From Natribaculum luteum (GTDB lineage Archaea > Halobacteriota > Halobacteria > Halobacteriales > Natrialbaceae), in NCBI RefSeq assembly GCF_023008545.1, contig NZ_CP095397.1, positions 1,798,001-1,862,000 on the forward strand: a DNA stretch of 64,000 bases, read 5' to 3'. Both the position numbers and the translations under genes were made by a program. Of the stretch, positions 33,467-42,977 are shown piece by piece; position 1 is the first letter of the stretch, and the number at the start of each line of letters is the position of its first letter. The notes under the pieces are model-generated. The model worked only from the letters and a program-made list of their open reading frames with translations, was not told the origin of the DNA and did no database searches.

Positions 33467-34627
33467 ATGATCCGACGGGGGGTCGAACGGGGGCTACAGG
33501 GGGTGGCGTTCGTCGTCCTCGTCTCGCTCGTGGCGGGACAGGTGCTCGGCCAGCCGATCCTGCTCGGGTTCGTCGAGACGGGGAGCATGGAGCCGACGAT
33601 CGACACCGGCGACGGCTTCGTCGCGATCCCGAGCGAGGTGACCGGCGACCCGGAGCCCGGTGACGTCGTCGTCTTCGAGGCCGAGGAGATCCAGGGCGGC
33701 GGGCTGACGACCCACCGTATCGTCGAGGAGACCGATCGAGGGTACGTGACCCGCGGCGACGCGAACCCGTTTACCGACCAGGACGGCGACGAGCCGTACG
33801 TCCAGGACGCCCAGATCGTCGCCGAGGCGTGGCAGGTAAACGGCGAGATCGTGACGATCCCGGCGTTCGGGACGGCCGTCATGACCGCGAGCGGCGCACT
33901 CGAGTCCGTCCAGACGCGGCTGGCCGTCGCACTCGGCGTCCGGAATCTTCCGGGTGCGTCGGGACTTGCGGTTCCGATTCTCGGCGTCTCGATCGTCCTC
34001 TACGTCGCCGAGACGATCCGCGAACGACGGGAGCCGTCGCTCGAGTCGCGCACCGGCGACGAGGCGGACGACTGGCTCGATCCCCGGCTGCTCTCGGCCG
34101 GCTTCGCGCTGCTGGTCGTCGTCGCGGCGGCGGCGGCGATGATCGTACCGGCTGGCACGCAGTCCTACGCCGTCGTCAGCGCGGAGTTCGACTCGGAGCG
34201 ACCGCTCGTGATCGAGCGGGAAACGACCGGCGAGATCCCGTACCCGGTTTCCAACGGCGGGTTCGTTCCCGTGATCTCCTACGTCGAACCCGGCAGCGAG
34301 GACGTGACCGTCGATCCCGGACGGGCGATCGTCGGGCCACGCGACGAGACGACGGCGACGGTCTCGATCACGGCCCCAGAGGAGACGGGCCACTATCCGA
34401 TGTACGTCACCGAGTACCGCTACCTGTACGTGCTCCCGGCCCCGGTCGTCGACGCTCTCTACGCGGTCCACCCGTGGGCACCGTCGACGGCGATCCTGTC
34501 GCTGCTGGGCGGTGGCACCTACGCGATCGGGCGAGTCCTCTCGGGGCCAGGCGACGTCCGCTCGAGACGGACGGCGATCCGAAACCGCTGCAGAGAGACG
34601 CGATCGATCGTTCGGAGGCGAAACTGA
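33467..34627 (+). CDS. Archaeal signal peptidase I (S26B) with extended C-terminus
   Basis: 386 residues. N-terminal anchor helix (about 10-30), catalytic Ser in GSMEPTI (about 40) and His in LTTHRIVEE (about 83), the Ser-His dyad of archaeal and ER enzymes. After the protease (to about 165) come a second membrane helix, a low-complexity segment, another helix, a beta domain (FDSERPLVIERET...YPVSNGGFVPVISY) and a final helix. It probably removes signal peptides of the secreted proteins in this cluster (SipW-like). The extra ectodomain could recruit them. Confidence 0.88.
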   Translation: MIRRGVERGLQGVAFVVLVSLVAGQVLGQPILLGFVETGSMEPTIDTGDGFVAIPSEVTGDPEPGDVVVFEAEEIQGGGLTTHRIVEETDRGYVTRGDANPFTDQDGDEPYVQDAQIVAEAWQVNGEIVTIPAFGTAVMTASGALESVQTRLAVALGVRNLPGASGLAVPILGVSIVLYVAETIRERREPSLESRTGDEADDWLDPRLLSAGFALLVVVAAAAAMIVPAGTQSYAVVSAEFDSERPLVIERETTGEIPYPVSNGGFVPVISYVEPGSEDVTVDPGRAIVGPRDETTATVSITAPEETGHYPMYVTEYRYLYVLPAPVVDALYAVHPWAPSTAILSLLGGGTYAIGRVLSGPGDVRSRRTAIRNRCRETRSIVRRRN

Positions 34628-34634
34628 GATCGAC

Positions 34635-36014
34635 ATGACATTCCTATCGACGGAGACTGGCGAGGCGGCGGACGAGGAGCGACGGCTGCGACTTCGCGTC
34701 CTGCTCGAGGAGTATCGAACGGTACTGATCGTCGCGTTCGTCGTCCTGGTAGTCCTTGGGGGGTGGCTGAGCTACGGTGCGTACGCGAATCCGGGCGAGG
34801 AGACGACACGGCAACGTGAGTCCACCTGGACCGCCACGGGCGACGTCTCGCACGACGCCACGGTCACGGAGCCGAACTCGGTCTATCCCACCGGGACCCG
34901 ACTCGAGAACCGGCCGCTGTACTACACGGCGATCAGCCCGACGGTCGACGGCGAGTTCGTCGGGGGGTACGAGTCACGGACCGGCGACGGCGTCGACGTC
35001 GCGCTCACGGTCGACCTGTCCTATCGTGCGGTCGATCCCGACGACGGGACCGTCTACTGGAGCGAGCGAGAACGGCTCGCGTCGACGACCGGCGAAGACG
35101 TCGACCCGGGCGAGAACGTCACCGCCACGTTCGCCGTCGACGTCAGCGACGTCGCGACGCGGATCGACGAGATCGAGTCCGACCTCGGAGCCAGTCCGGG
35201 CGAGACCGAGGTTGTCCTCGAGTTTGGCCGGGTGATCGAGGGAACGATCGACGGCGAGCAGCGGTCGGCCACGGACAGCTACCGGGTTCCAATCGTCACC
35301 GAGGGCGGGACGTACCGGCTCGAGGGCCAGGACTCCTACGACGAGCCGTACGAGGAGTACGAGACCGAGGTCGTCACCGCCTCGGCCGGTCCGGTGCGGA
35401 CGGTCGGCGGGCCGGTGCTCCTGCTGGTGGGCGTCGGCGGTCTCGGGGGACTCGCGTACGCCTCCCGACGGCTCCCGGAACCGACGGCCGCCGAACGCGA
35501 GTGGCTCGTGTACCGCGACGACCGCGCCCGATTCGAGGAGGTGATCACGACCATGGCGCTGCCCGACGCGGCACTCGAGGGGCCGCGAGCGAAGCCGGAG
35601 ACGCTGGCGGCGCTGGCCGAGTTCGGGATCGACGCCGACGCTGCGATCGTCTTCGATCCGCAGCGAGAACTGTACGTCGTCCGCCACGACGGGATAGTGT
35701 CCGTCTTCGAGCCACCGACGCCCGCGTCGGTAGCCGACGGCCGCGACGACGCGAGTTCCGGCGACGACGGGCGGATTTCGTTCGTCGAGGCGTCCGACTC
35801 GGCGTCGGCGAGCGAGGGGACGACGACTGGCGAGCCCACGTCGAAATCGGACGCCGACCCCTCGGCCGCGAGCGACGACGACCCGTTTACGTTCGCCGGA
35901 CTCGAGACGGCAGCGGACGAAACCGCCGAGTCCGACTCGAGCGGCTGGCACGCACAGTTGGACGAGTCGGGCCCGGACGAGGGTGACGCGGACGATACCA
36001 ACGGTGGCGACTGA
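34635..36014 (+). CDS. DUF5305-like membrane protein
   Basis: 459 residues from ATG 34635, 7 nt after the signal peptidase stop. One membrane helix near the N-terminus (VLIVAFVVLVVLGGWLSYGA), a large beta-rich ectodomain (about 60-250), a second helix (GGPVLLLVGVGGLGGLAYA), then a cytoplasmic domain and an acidic Ser/Asp-rich tail. Family resemblance is to DUF5305 proteins, repeatedly found next to signal peptidase I genes. It probably cooperates in export or assembly of surface proteins. Confidence 0.82.
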   Translation: MTFLSTETGEAADEERRLRLRVLLEEYRTVLIVAFVVLVVLGGWLSYGAYANPGEETTRQRESTWTATGDVSHDATVTEPNSVYPTGTRLENRPLYYTAISPTVDGEFVGGYESRTGDGVDVALTVDLSYRAVDPDDGTVYWSERERLASTTGEDVDPGENVTATFAVDVSDVATRIDEIESDLGASPGETEVVLEFGRVIEGTIDGEQRSATDSYRVPIVTEGGTYRLEGQDSYDEPYEEYETEVVTASAGPVRTVGGPVLLLVGVGGLGGLAYASRRLPEPTAAEREWLVYRDDRARFEEVITTMALPDAALEGPRAKPETLAALAEFGIDADAAIVFDPQRELYVVRHDGIVSVFEPPTPASVADGRDDASSGDDGRISFVEASDSASASEGTTTGEPTSKSDADPSAASDDDPFTFAGLETAADETAESDSSGWHAQLDESGPDEGDADDTNGGD

Positions 36015-36086
36015 TCGGATTCGATCGCTTCACCCGTAGACTGGCAGTCGCGTAGCGCCTTCGAGGTCGGTCGACTCGAGGCCCGA

Positions 36087-38495
36087 TCACACCGAGCTGA
36101 TGACGGCGACGGGACAGGGCGCGTCCTCGACGACGCGTTCGACCCGGTGGCCGAAGAATGCGCGCTGGGAGATCGCCCGGATGTCGCTACCCATGACGAT
36201 GAGGTCCACGCCGTCTCGGTTCGCGAGGTCGACGATAGTCGCCTCCGGCTCGTCGCCGACTTCGACCGTCGTCAGCACCTTCGTGCCCATCTCGCGACCG
36301 AGTTCGGCCTCGCGGTCGACGATCCCCTCTCCGATGGCCATCGCCTTCGAGAGGTCCGGCTGCTCGACGAAGCGGTCGGCGGGCCGCGGTTCGGCGACGA
36401 CGTGGACGATCTCGACGATCGCGTTCTCCCGTCTGGCGATGGTGAACGCGATCTCCGCCGCGTGACGGTTGTACTCCGTTCCGACCGTCGGAAGGAGGAT
36501 CCGCCGCATGTTCGCTTCCAGGCTCTCGAGGGCGGCCTCTCCCGTTCCAGGCGTGCTGACGACCATCGTCGGACAGGGAGCGTCCCGGACGACGTGGTCG
36601 ACGGTTTCGCTGAACAGCGGCTCGTCCGGATCCCGAGTACGGCCGGACTCGCCGAGGACGAGCATTCCGTACCCTTCGGCGGCCTCGTCGAGGATCGTCT
36701 CCGCGACGCTCCCGGTGGCGTCACGAACCCGCTTTCGGAGACGGAGATCACCGTCGTCGAGTTCCAGTCGTCGCTCGATCACCTCGAACGCAGCCGCGAT
36801 CTCCTCGTCGCTCGAGCCGGGAGGGTGGTCTCGCTCGCTCCCGCCCCCGGAACTCCCGTTTGTCGCGCGAGTGCGACGGTCGGTGGCCGACCCGGAGCGC
36901 GCTTCCCGTGAGACTGGGTCGGGTCCGGGCAGTCGCTCGAGTGCGCGCTCGATCCACCGCCCCCGCCGGCGTCCGTCTTCGGTGACGTACAGCGCGGTCA
37001 GTTCGATCTCCGCATCGCGGACGAGCGGGCCGAGCAAGCGAGCGGCGTACTGGGTGTCGGCACCGCCGCGGGTCGGTAGCAGGATGCGGCGAATCTGTCC
37101 GACGAAACTCTCGCGCATGCGTTCTTCCCGTTCGATGCGCCTGCGTTCGCTGGCGCTCATCGTGACGTGTGGGAGCGTCCAGCGGAGCATCGGCGGGGCC
37201 ATAAGCGACGTCACGATGGCGATCATCACGATGATGCTGTACATCTCGATCGTCAGCACGTCGACCGCGAGCCCGATCGTGGCGACGACGATCTCCATCG
37301 CACCGCGGGCGTTCAGCCCGGCACCGATCGTCACGCCCTCCCAGCTCGAGAGGCCGGCCGCCCTCGCCCCGACGTACGAGCCGGCGAACTTGCCGACGAC
37401 GGCGATCGCGAGCGCACCGACCGCGACCCCGAAGACGACGGGGTCGGCGAGCGCCCGGAGGTCGACACGAAGCCCCGCCGTTGCGAAGAAGATCGGTGCG
37501 AACACACCCATCGTGACCACCTCGAGCGTGTGTTCGGTCTCGTAGTCGAAGCGGTCGACCTGTCCGACGAGGATGCCGACGACGAACGCGCCGAGGACGG
37601 CCTCGAGGTGGAGCGCGTGGGTGAACGACCCGACGCCGAGCGTGAGCACCATCAGCGTGGTGAGCTTCGCGACCTCGCCGCCGACGGTGTTGTCGATCCA
37701 GACGAACAGCCACCTGACCGCACGGCGACCGACGGTGAATCCGACGCCGAGGAAGGCAACGAGCCACAGCAGCGTCCCGACGGTCGCGGCGAACTGGACC
37801 TCGCCGGTCCGAACCAGTCCCGCGACCAGCGCCAGCATGATCCAGCCGACGGTGTCGTTTATCATCCCCGCTGCGAGCGTGAGCTGGCCGAAGTCGCGCC
37901 TGACGTGGCCCATGTCCATCAGGATCTTCGCGATGACCGGGATGGCCGAGATGCTCATCGCGACCGCCATGAACAGTGCGAACTCGAGGCGGGAGCCGCC
38001 GGTCGCGACGAACCGATCGGGGAGGTACCACGCGAACGCGAACCCGGCCGCAAACGGCGCGACGATGCTCGCGAGCGCGACGAGCGTCGCCGCTCTGGCC
38101 TTGCTGACGATGAGCTCGAGGTCGGTCTCGAGGCCGGTGAGGACGATGAGCATCAACAGCCCGAGCCAGGAGACGACCTCGACGGCGGCGAGTTGCTGGC
38201 CAACCGCCTCGCCTTCGACCCACTCGACCGTCCGCGTGACGAGCAGGACGCTGTCGATCACCGTCGGGCCGAGGACGATCCCCGCCGTGAGTTCGCCCAC
38301 GACCGCCGGCATTCCGAATCGCTTCGTGAGTTCGCCGAGCACTCGAGCAGTCGCGAGCAACAGGGTGAGCATCAGAAAGAGCCAGAGCAACTCACCGGTC
38401 GCGATCGGCTCCGGAACGTCGGCCGTCTGCAGAACGGACGAGGCGTGACCGATGGCCGCCGGTCGAACGACCGCGGCCGATGGCTGTGGAATCAT
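36087..38495 (-). CDS. CPA2-type cation/proton antiporter fused to two USP domains
   Basis: 802 residues from ATG 38495 (the ORF to 38633 is an arginine-rich false extension). About 12 helices with CPA2 features (LGELTKRFGMPAVVGELTAG, GLNARGAMEIVVATIGLAVD), then two universal-stress domains: MRRILLPTRGGADTQYAARL... (about 475-620) and MRRILLPTVGTEYNRHAAEI... with VDLIVMGSDIRAISQRAF (about 660-800). It exchanges Na+ or K+ for H+; the USP pair probably senses nucleotide or stress state. Confidence 0.9.
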   Translation of the reverse strand: MIPQPSAAVVRPAAIGHASSVLQTADVPEPIATGELLWLFLMLTLLLATARVLGELTKRFGMPAVVGELTAGIVLGPTVIDSVLLVTRTVEWVEGEAVGQQLAAVEVVSWLGLLMLIVLTGLETDLELIVSKARAATLVALASIVAPFAAGFAFAWYLPDRFVATGGSRLEFALFMAVAMSISAIPVIAKILMDMGHVRRDFGQLTLAAGMINDTVGWIMLALVAGLVRTGEVQFAATVGTLLWLVAFLGVGFTVGRRAVRWLFVWIDNTVGGEVAKLTTLMVLTLGVGSFTHALHLEAVLGAFVVGILVGQVDRFDYETEHTLEVVTMGVFAPIFFATAGLRVDLRALADPVVFGVAVGALAIAVVGKFAGSYVGARAAGLSSWEGVTIGAGLNARGAMEIVVATIGLAVDVLTIEMYSIIVMIAIVTSLMAPPMLRWTLPHVTMSASERRRIEREERMRESFVGQIRRILLPTRGGADTQYAARLLGPLVRDAEIELTALYVTEDGRRRGRWIERALERLPGPDPVSREARSGSATDRRTRATNGSSGGGSERDHPPGSSDEEIAAAFEVIERRLELDDGDLRLRKRVRDATGSVAETILDEAAEGYGMLVLGESGRTRDPDEPLFSETVDHVVRDAPCPTMVVSTPGTGEAALESLEANMRRILLPTVGTEYNRHAAEIAFTIARRENAIVEIVHVVAEPRPADRFVEQPDLSKAMAIGEGIVDREAELGREMGTKVLTTVEVGDEPEATIVDLANRDGVDLIVMGSDIRAISQRAFFGHRVERVVEDAPCPVAVISSV

Positions 38496-38715
38496 CAGAG
38501 TGGAGGTGCAGTGGCGGTGGCCGTGACACGCGACACGCTCGTGTCTCGGATCCCAGTACGGCAGGCGAGGTGAAAAGCTTGACAGCCTATCCGGCCGTTT
38601 TCGGCTTCGATCGGGTCGCTGGCGACGAAACACCTCTCACTGGTCGAGACTATCTTCGTCGATATGATAAGCGGTGACGATCCACGAAAACCCGATGGAA
38701 ATCTCGCGAGTTCGA

Positions 38716-40131
38716 TCACTCCTCGAGCGGCTCGAGTCTCGTCGACTCCTCCGCGCGGCGCTTGATCCCCAGCAGCATCTTTCGCTCCATGACGAAGTGG
38801 GACGGATCCCAGAACAGGTACTCGAGGAGCGTCTCGAGCGGCGACAACGCTCCCGACCGCTTCCGGGCGAGCAGGCGCGTCGTCCGACGATCGGACGACG
38901 TGAGGACGAACGCCCAGGTCCACGCTGGCGGCTCGCCCGGCGGTCGGAGGACCAGCGCCCGTTCGGGCTCGACGAGTGCGACCTCGGGTGCGCTCTGGGG
39001 CGTCGAGATAGGGTAGTCCTCGGGTGCGAGTCGGACGACGTCGCCTTCCGACAGCGCCTGGTACTCCGGAACGACGTACTCGGCGGTGTGGATATCGGCG
39101 CCGATCAGGTTCTCGAGCCAGTCGTAGCTGTAGAACCCGCCGCGGTCCTGTCCGATCTGGACGAGCCACGGCCAGACGTCTTCCGGCGGCGCGTCGATCT
39201 CGACCGCGTGTGTCACCTGGCTCTCGGCGCTCGGGCAGAGGCCGTCGCCCGGCAGCCGTCCCGTCGCTTCCTCGTCGGTCGCGCCCCACCGACGGTGCCA
39301 CGGTCGGACGACGGCGTGATACGCCACGAGTATCACCGCGAGCGCGACGACCGCGAGTCGCGCTCTCGAGGACGTCGACTCCGTCGGCGGCCCCGTTCGT
39401 GTCTCGCTGACAGTGTCGCTGTCGTCCGGTTTCGCTCGAGTCGCGTCGGTGCCATCGTCGACGACCGTCGACGCCGACGCTCGCCTCGAAAGCGCCTCGG
39501 CGTCGGCCGCGATCCGCTCCGTGGCCCGTCCCATCAGGTAGCCGGCGAACGGGCCGACGAGTCGCCAGTACCGCCGAAATCGCCGTCGCGACTCTTCGTC
39601 GGTCGTCGCCGTTCGCGCCTCGTAGGTGAGCAGCGTCCGCCCCTCGCCGTAGGGCCGAACCGACAGGTTCGCCGCGAGTTTCGCGTACCCCGGTTCGTCG
39701 AAGTCGGCGAACTCGTCGGGGTCGATCTCGCGCCACTCGATGTTCGGCTGCCAGAACTTCCCGACCGCACCGAAGACGACTTCCTCGCCCGGCGATTCGT
39801 CGATGCGAACCCACTCGCTCGTCTCCTCGAGTTCGTCGATCGACAGTCGCTCTGGCAGCGACTCCCGCTCGGTCCCGCGAAGCCGGTGGCCGAGTCGAGC
39901 GGGCACGTCCCGGAGCCACCCCAGCGTGCGGACGACCGGGCCCGTGTCCGCCATGTCGGCCGTCAGCATCGCCTCGTAGGTCGTCGCCGGCTCGGCGTCG
40001 ACGACCGCGTGGCGAATCTGCGTGACGTCGTACGCGGGCAGGTGGCGGTCGAGCAGCATCGACGAGTCCGGGCCGTCCGACGCGACGGTCTCCGATCGTC
40101 CCCTCTTGCCGTTTTCGAACGGTCCCAGCAT
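38716..40131 (-). CDS. Tandem SRPBCC-domain protein
   Basis: 471 residues from ATG 40131. The first half (to about 200) is an SRPBCC-like domain (DVTQIRHAVVDAEPATTYEA, YAKLAANLSVRPYGEGRTLL). A charged linker and one membrane helix (LAVVALAVILVAYHAVV) follow, then a second SRPBCC domain (THAVEIDAPPEDVWPWLVQI, YSYDWLENLIGADIHTAEY). Two hydrophobic-ligand-type domains either side of a membrane helix suggest lipid or small-molecule binding. Function unknown. Confidence 0.8.
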   Translation of the reverse strand: MLGPFENGKRGRSETVASDGPDSSMLLDRHLPAYDVTQIRHAVVDAEPATTYEAMLTADMADTGPVVRTLGWLRDVPARLGHRLRGTERESLPERLSIDELEETSEWVRIDESPGEEVVFGAVGKFWQPNIEWREIDPDEFADFDEPGYAKLAANLSVRPYGEGRTLLTYEARTATTDEESRRRFRRYWRLVGPFAGYLMGRATERIAADAEALSRRASASTVVDDGTDATRAKPDDSDTVSETRTGPPTESTSSRARLAVVALAVILVAYHAVVRPWHRRWGATDEEATGRLPGDGLCPSAESQVTHAVEIDAPPEDVWPWLVQIGQDRGGFYSYDWLENLIGADIHTAEYVVPEYQALSEGDVVRLAPEDYPISTPQSAPEVALVEPERALVLRPPGEPPAWTWAFVLTSSDRRTTRLLARKRSGALSPLETLLEYLFWDPSHFVMERKMLLGIKRRAEESTRLEPLEE

Positions 40132-40281
40132 GGTTACGACGGGTACGTCTTCCACGCTAATAGAACAGCGTACGGCCCTTCCGCTCGAGTAGGATTCCGT
40201 CTCGACGGCGACCGACGGCCGTCGCCGGTGTCCGTCCACGTGAACCGGGTCGCGAACGCGAACTCGATCCGACCGCGCCAG

Positions 40282-41523
40282 TCAGTACGCCACTGTGTCG
40301 CCGAGACCCGGTGCCGTCGCGTCGTATCCGTCTGCCCGGAGTTCCGTGGCGAACGCCTCACAGCGGTCCCCGTGTACGACCGCGATCTCCGCGTCCCGGT
40401 ACGACTCGAGGAACTCGAGCAGTCCGTTACGGTCGGCGTGGGCCGAGAAGTCGTACTGTTCGACCTGTGCGCTGACCCGCATCACGCGGCCGTCGATCTC
40501 GGCGCTGCCGGTCTCGAGCAAGTCTCGGCCGGGCGTCCCCTCGACCTGGTAGCCGGTCAGCGCGATCTTGTTGGCCGGATGCGACCGGATTTCGGGGACG
40601 TAGGTCATCGCCGGACCTCCGTGGAGCATCCCGCTGGTCGTGACGATGATCGTGTTCTGGTCGGCGATTCGCCGTCGTTGTCCGTCGCGGCCGTCGACGA
40701 ACCGGGCGTTTCCTTTCGCTCGCCGTAGCAGGGCCGGATCGCGCAGGAACTCCCGGTTTCGCGGCCGCAAGAACAGTTCCGTCACCCGCTTTCCCATCCC
40801 GTCGACGTAACACTCGAGGTCGTGTTCCTCGCAGATGCAGAGCGCCTCCTGGGTGCGGCCGATGGCGAACGCCGGGACGACGACCGTACCGCCCTCCCAG
40901 ATCGTCGTCCGCAGGCTCTCGGCGAACTCCCGCTCGAGTCGCGCCCGCGGCGGCCGGGTCGTATCGGAGTAGGTACTTTCGCAGATCACGACGTCGGCGT
41001 CTGGTCGCGCGGTCGTTCCCGGGAGAAGGTTCTGAGATTCGGTGTTGAAGTCGCCGGTGTACAGCAGCCGCGTCTCGCCGTCGGAGACGAGGACGTGGGT
41101 GCTGCCGGGGACGTGCCCGGCGTCGAAGAACGTCACCTCGTAGCCCCCGGCCTCGAACGGCTCGCGGTAGCCGTGGGTCCGCGACACTTCGCTGACGCGG
41201 GCGAGTTCGGCCTCGGTGAACGGGCAGTCGTAGCTCCCGCCGTGCAGTTTGAGAGTGTCTCGTGCCAGGAGCATCGCGAGGTCGGCCGTCGGCGGGGTCC
41301 AGTGGATCTCCGGGCGTGCGTCCCCCGAGAGCAGCGACGGGAGCGATCCGACGTGGTCGAGGTGGCCGTGGCTCACCACCACCGACTCGGGGTCGACGTC
41401 GCCGACGGGAAACGACGGCGGGTTGCCCGAGTCCATGCCGTAGTCGAGCAACAGGGTGTCGTCGATCAGGATCGCGCTCCGGCCGATCTCGCCGGCCCCG
41501 CCAAGAAACTCGAGGTCCATCAC
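40282..41523 (-). CDS. Beta-CASP metallo-beta-lactamase nuclease
   Basis: 413 residues. MBL motif SHGHLDHVG (about 51-59), further metal ligands in AGHVPGSTH and LLYTGDFNTE, beta-CASP blocks VVPAFAIGRTQEALC and IIVTTSGMLHGGPAMTY, and the C-terminal motifs VSAQVEQYDFSAHAD (His) and VVHGD. A zinc-dependent RNase of the archaeal CPSF/RNase J group without KH domains, so closer to the short aCPSF2-like or exonuclease type. RNA processing or decay. Confidence 0.9.
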   Translation of the reverse strand: MMDLEFLGGAGEIGRSAILIDDTLLLDYGMDSGNPPSFPVGDVDPESVVVSHGHLDHVGSLPSLLSGDARPEIHWTPPTADLAMLLARDTLKLHGGSYDCPFTEAELARVSEVSRTHGYREPFEAGGYEVTFFDAGHVPGSTHVLVSDGETRLLYTGDFNTESQNLLPGTTARPDADVVICESTYSDTTRPPRARLEREFAESLRTTIWEGGTVVVPAFAIGRTQEALCICEEHDLECYVDGMGKRVTELFLRPRNREFLRDPALLRRAKGNARFVDGRDGQRRRIADQNTIIVTTSGMLHGGPAMTYVPEIRSHPANKIALTGYQVEGTPGRDLLETGSAEIDGRVMRVSAQVEQYDFSAHADRNGLLEFLESYRDAEIAVVHGDRCEAFATELRADGYDATAPGLGDTVAY

Positions 41524-41627
41524 CGCCTACTCGCGCCTCGAGCGGTTTTCTTCCATCGGTTCCGCGACGACGCCGCGCTCGTCTTGCTATCGTTTCTGTA
41601 CCAATTTGCTACAGATTTTGTAGTAAT

Positions 41628-41906
41628 TCACTCGCGATACCGTCGAACGCCGAACTGCTCGTAGCCGCCGAAGGCGAGTTCGAGCGAGCCGATCCACCAG
41701 TTCCACCGGTCTGACGGGGTTCCGTCGGGGGCGTCCGCGAGTTCCTCGCAGACGACGGCGGCCGTGAGTTCGGTGCCGACGTCGGCCTCGTACTGGCCGG
41801 CGTCGGCGAGGTCGACCGCCTGCCTGGCCACCACGTGGGACTCGCCGCGGCTGCCGCCGAACTCGCGGCGGAGGCGAGACTCGAGGTCGTCGGGATCGAG
41901 GGACAC
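41628..41906 (-). CDS. Conserved hypothetical 92-residue protein
   Basis: GTG 41906 chosen: MSLDPDDLESRLRREFGGSR, ARQAVDLADAGQYEADVG, WNWWIGSLELAFGGYEQFGV. The frame stays open to 42470 but that part is antisense to S6e and arginine-rich. No motif known; a Trp-rich C-terminal segment is distinctive. Confidence 0.65.
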   Translation of the reverse strand: MSLDPDDLESRLRREFGGSRGESHVVARQAVDLADAGQYEADVGTELTAAVVCEELADAPDGTPSDRWNWWIGSLELAFGGYEQFGVRRYRE

Positions 41907-42065
41907 GACCGTTCGTAGCCCGCGATCGTACTTGAGTGTGTTCGACGCCGGAGAACGAGACGGCGGAGACAGCCGATCCCGACGCGCTCGCGGCGCGTCC
42001 GCGCCGACGCGAACGGGCGGCCGTCTATCGACGTATTTTTGACTGCAGGACGATTTCCGTCGGGC

Positions 42066-42461
42066 ATGGCAAGTTTCACTGTCGTCGTGGGCGACCCCGA
42101 CTCGGGGATGGCCTACCAGCTCGAGGCGGACGAGCAGGACGCGAACCGATTCATGGGCAAGGAGATCGGCGAGGAAGTCGACGGAAGCGCCGTCGGCCTC
42201 GACGGCTACACGCTCGAGATCACCGGCGGCTCCGACGACGCGGGCCGTCCGCTGAACGAGACCGTCGCCGGCCCGAACCTGGAGGAAGTGCTGATGAACG
42301 AGCGCCAGACGGGCTACAAGCCCCGGCGTGACGGTGAGCGACGACGGATCACGGTCCGCGGCCGCGAAATCTCCGACGCCGTCGCCCAGATCAACGCCTC
42401 GATCGTCGAGCGCGGCAGCACCGACGTCGAGGAACTGCTCGGCGAGGGCGACGACGAGTAA
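42066..42461 (+). CDS. rps6e: 30S ribosomal protein S6e
   Basis: 131 residues, the archaeal length. [40 protein letters not shown] and [34 protein letters not shown] are typical S6e segments. Component of the small subunit. ATG 42066; in-frame upstream codons are not supported. Confidence 0.95.
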   Translation: MASFTVVVGDPDSGMAYQLEADEQDANRFMGKEIGEEVDGSAVGLDGYTLEITGGSDDAGRPLNETVAGPNLEEVLMNERQTGYKPRRDGERRRITVRGREISDAVAQINASIVERGSTDVEELLGEGDDE

Positions 42462-42474
42462 TCTCTCCACTTCT

Positions 42475-42912
42475 ATGGCAGACCGCGTCTCGAGCGATCA
42501 CCCGTCGGTGCAGACGGTACGTGCGACGCTCACGGAGACGGCGACCGGCGTTCGACTGGAGATTCCCGCCGACGACCGCGAGGCGTTTCCGGTCGACGAG
42601 GTCGTCCGACTCGTCCTCGACGGCGACGAACTGTTCGCGCGCGTCGAGCGGGCGCTGACCGGCGACGACGTCTCGATCCCGGGCGTCTACGACGCGCCGC
42701 GGTTCGCTCGCGATCCCCGCGAGGGCGAGGACCGACTCTCGGCGTGGGTCGACGACCACGACGTTCGCACCGGTGGATCCGTACACGTCGACGTCGTCGA
42801 ACCCGAGTTCCTCTACGGGCTCCGGGCACCGGGCGAGACCGCGGTCTACGAGGCCCGCGAACCCCCAAGCGACAGCCTCGCGTCGATCGCCGAGGACGTC
42901 GAAGATCAGTAG
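42475..42912 (+). CDS. Conserved haloarchaeal protein (DUF7112-like)
   Basis: 145 residues starting MADRVSSDHPSVQTVRATLT. Acidic; beta-strand pattern with VRLEIPADDREAFPVDEVVR (an AbrB-like or double-psi flavour) and VDVVEPEFLYGLRAPGE. It follows S6e by 13 bp and is probably cotranscribed. Function unknown. Confidence 0.75.
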   Translation: MADRVSSDHPSVQTVRATLTETATGVRLEIPADDREAFPVDEVVRLVLDGDELFARVERALTGDDVSIPGVYDAPRFARDPREGEDRLSAWVDDHDVRTGGSVHVDVVEPEFLYGLRAPGETAVYEAREPPSDSLASIAEDVEDQ

Positions 42913-42977
42913 CGGTCCCGCGACCCCGGCGCGACGGTGTCGCGCCCTTTTTCCCCCTCGAGTGGCAACCACGTCGC

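Noticed and set aside
37167-38573. Long plus-strand frame of 468 codons.
   Set aside because: Antisense to the antiporter; product is Arg/Asp/His-rich low complexity without domains.
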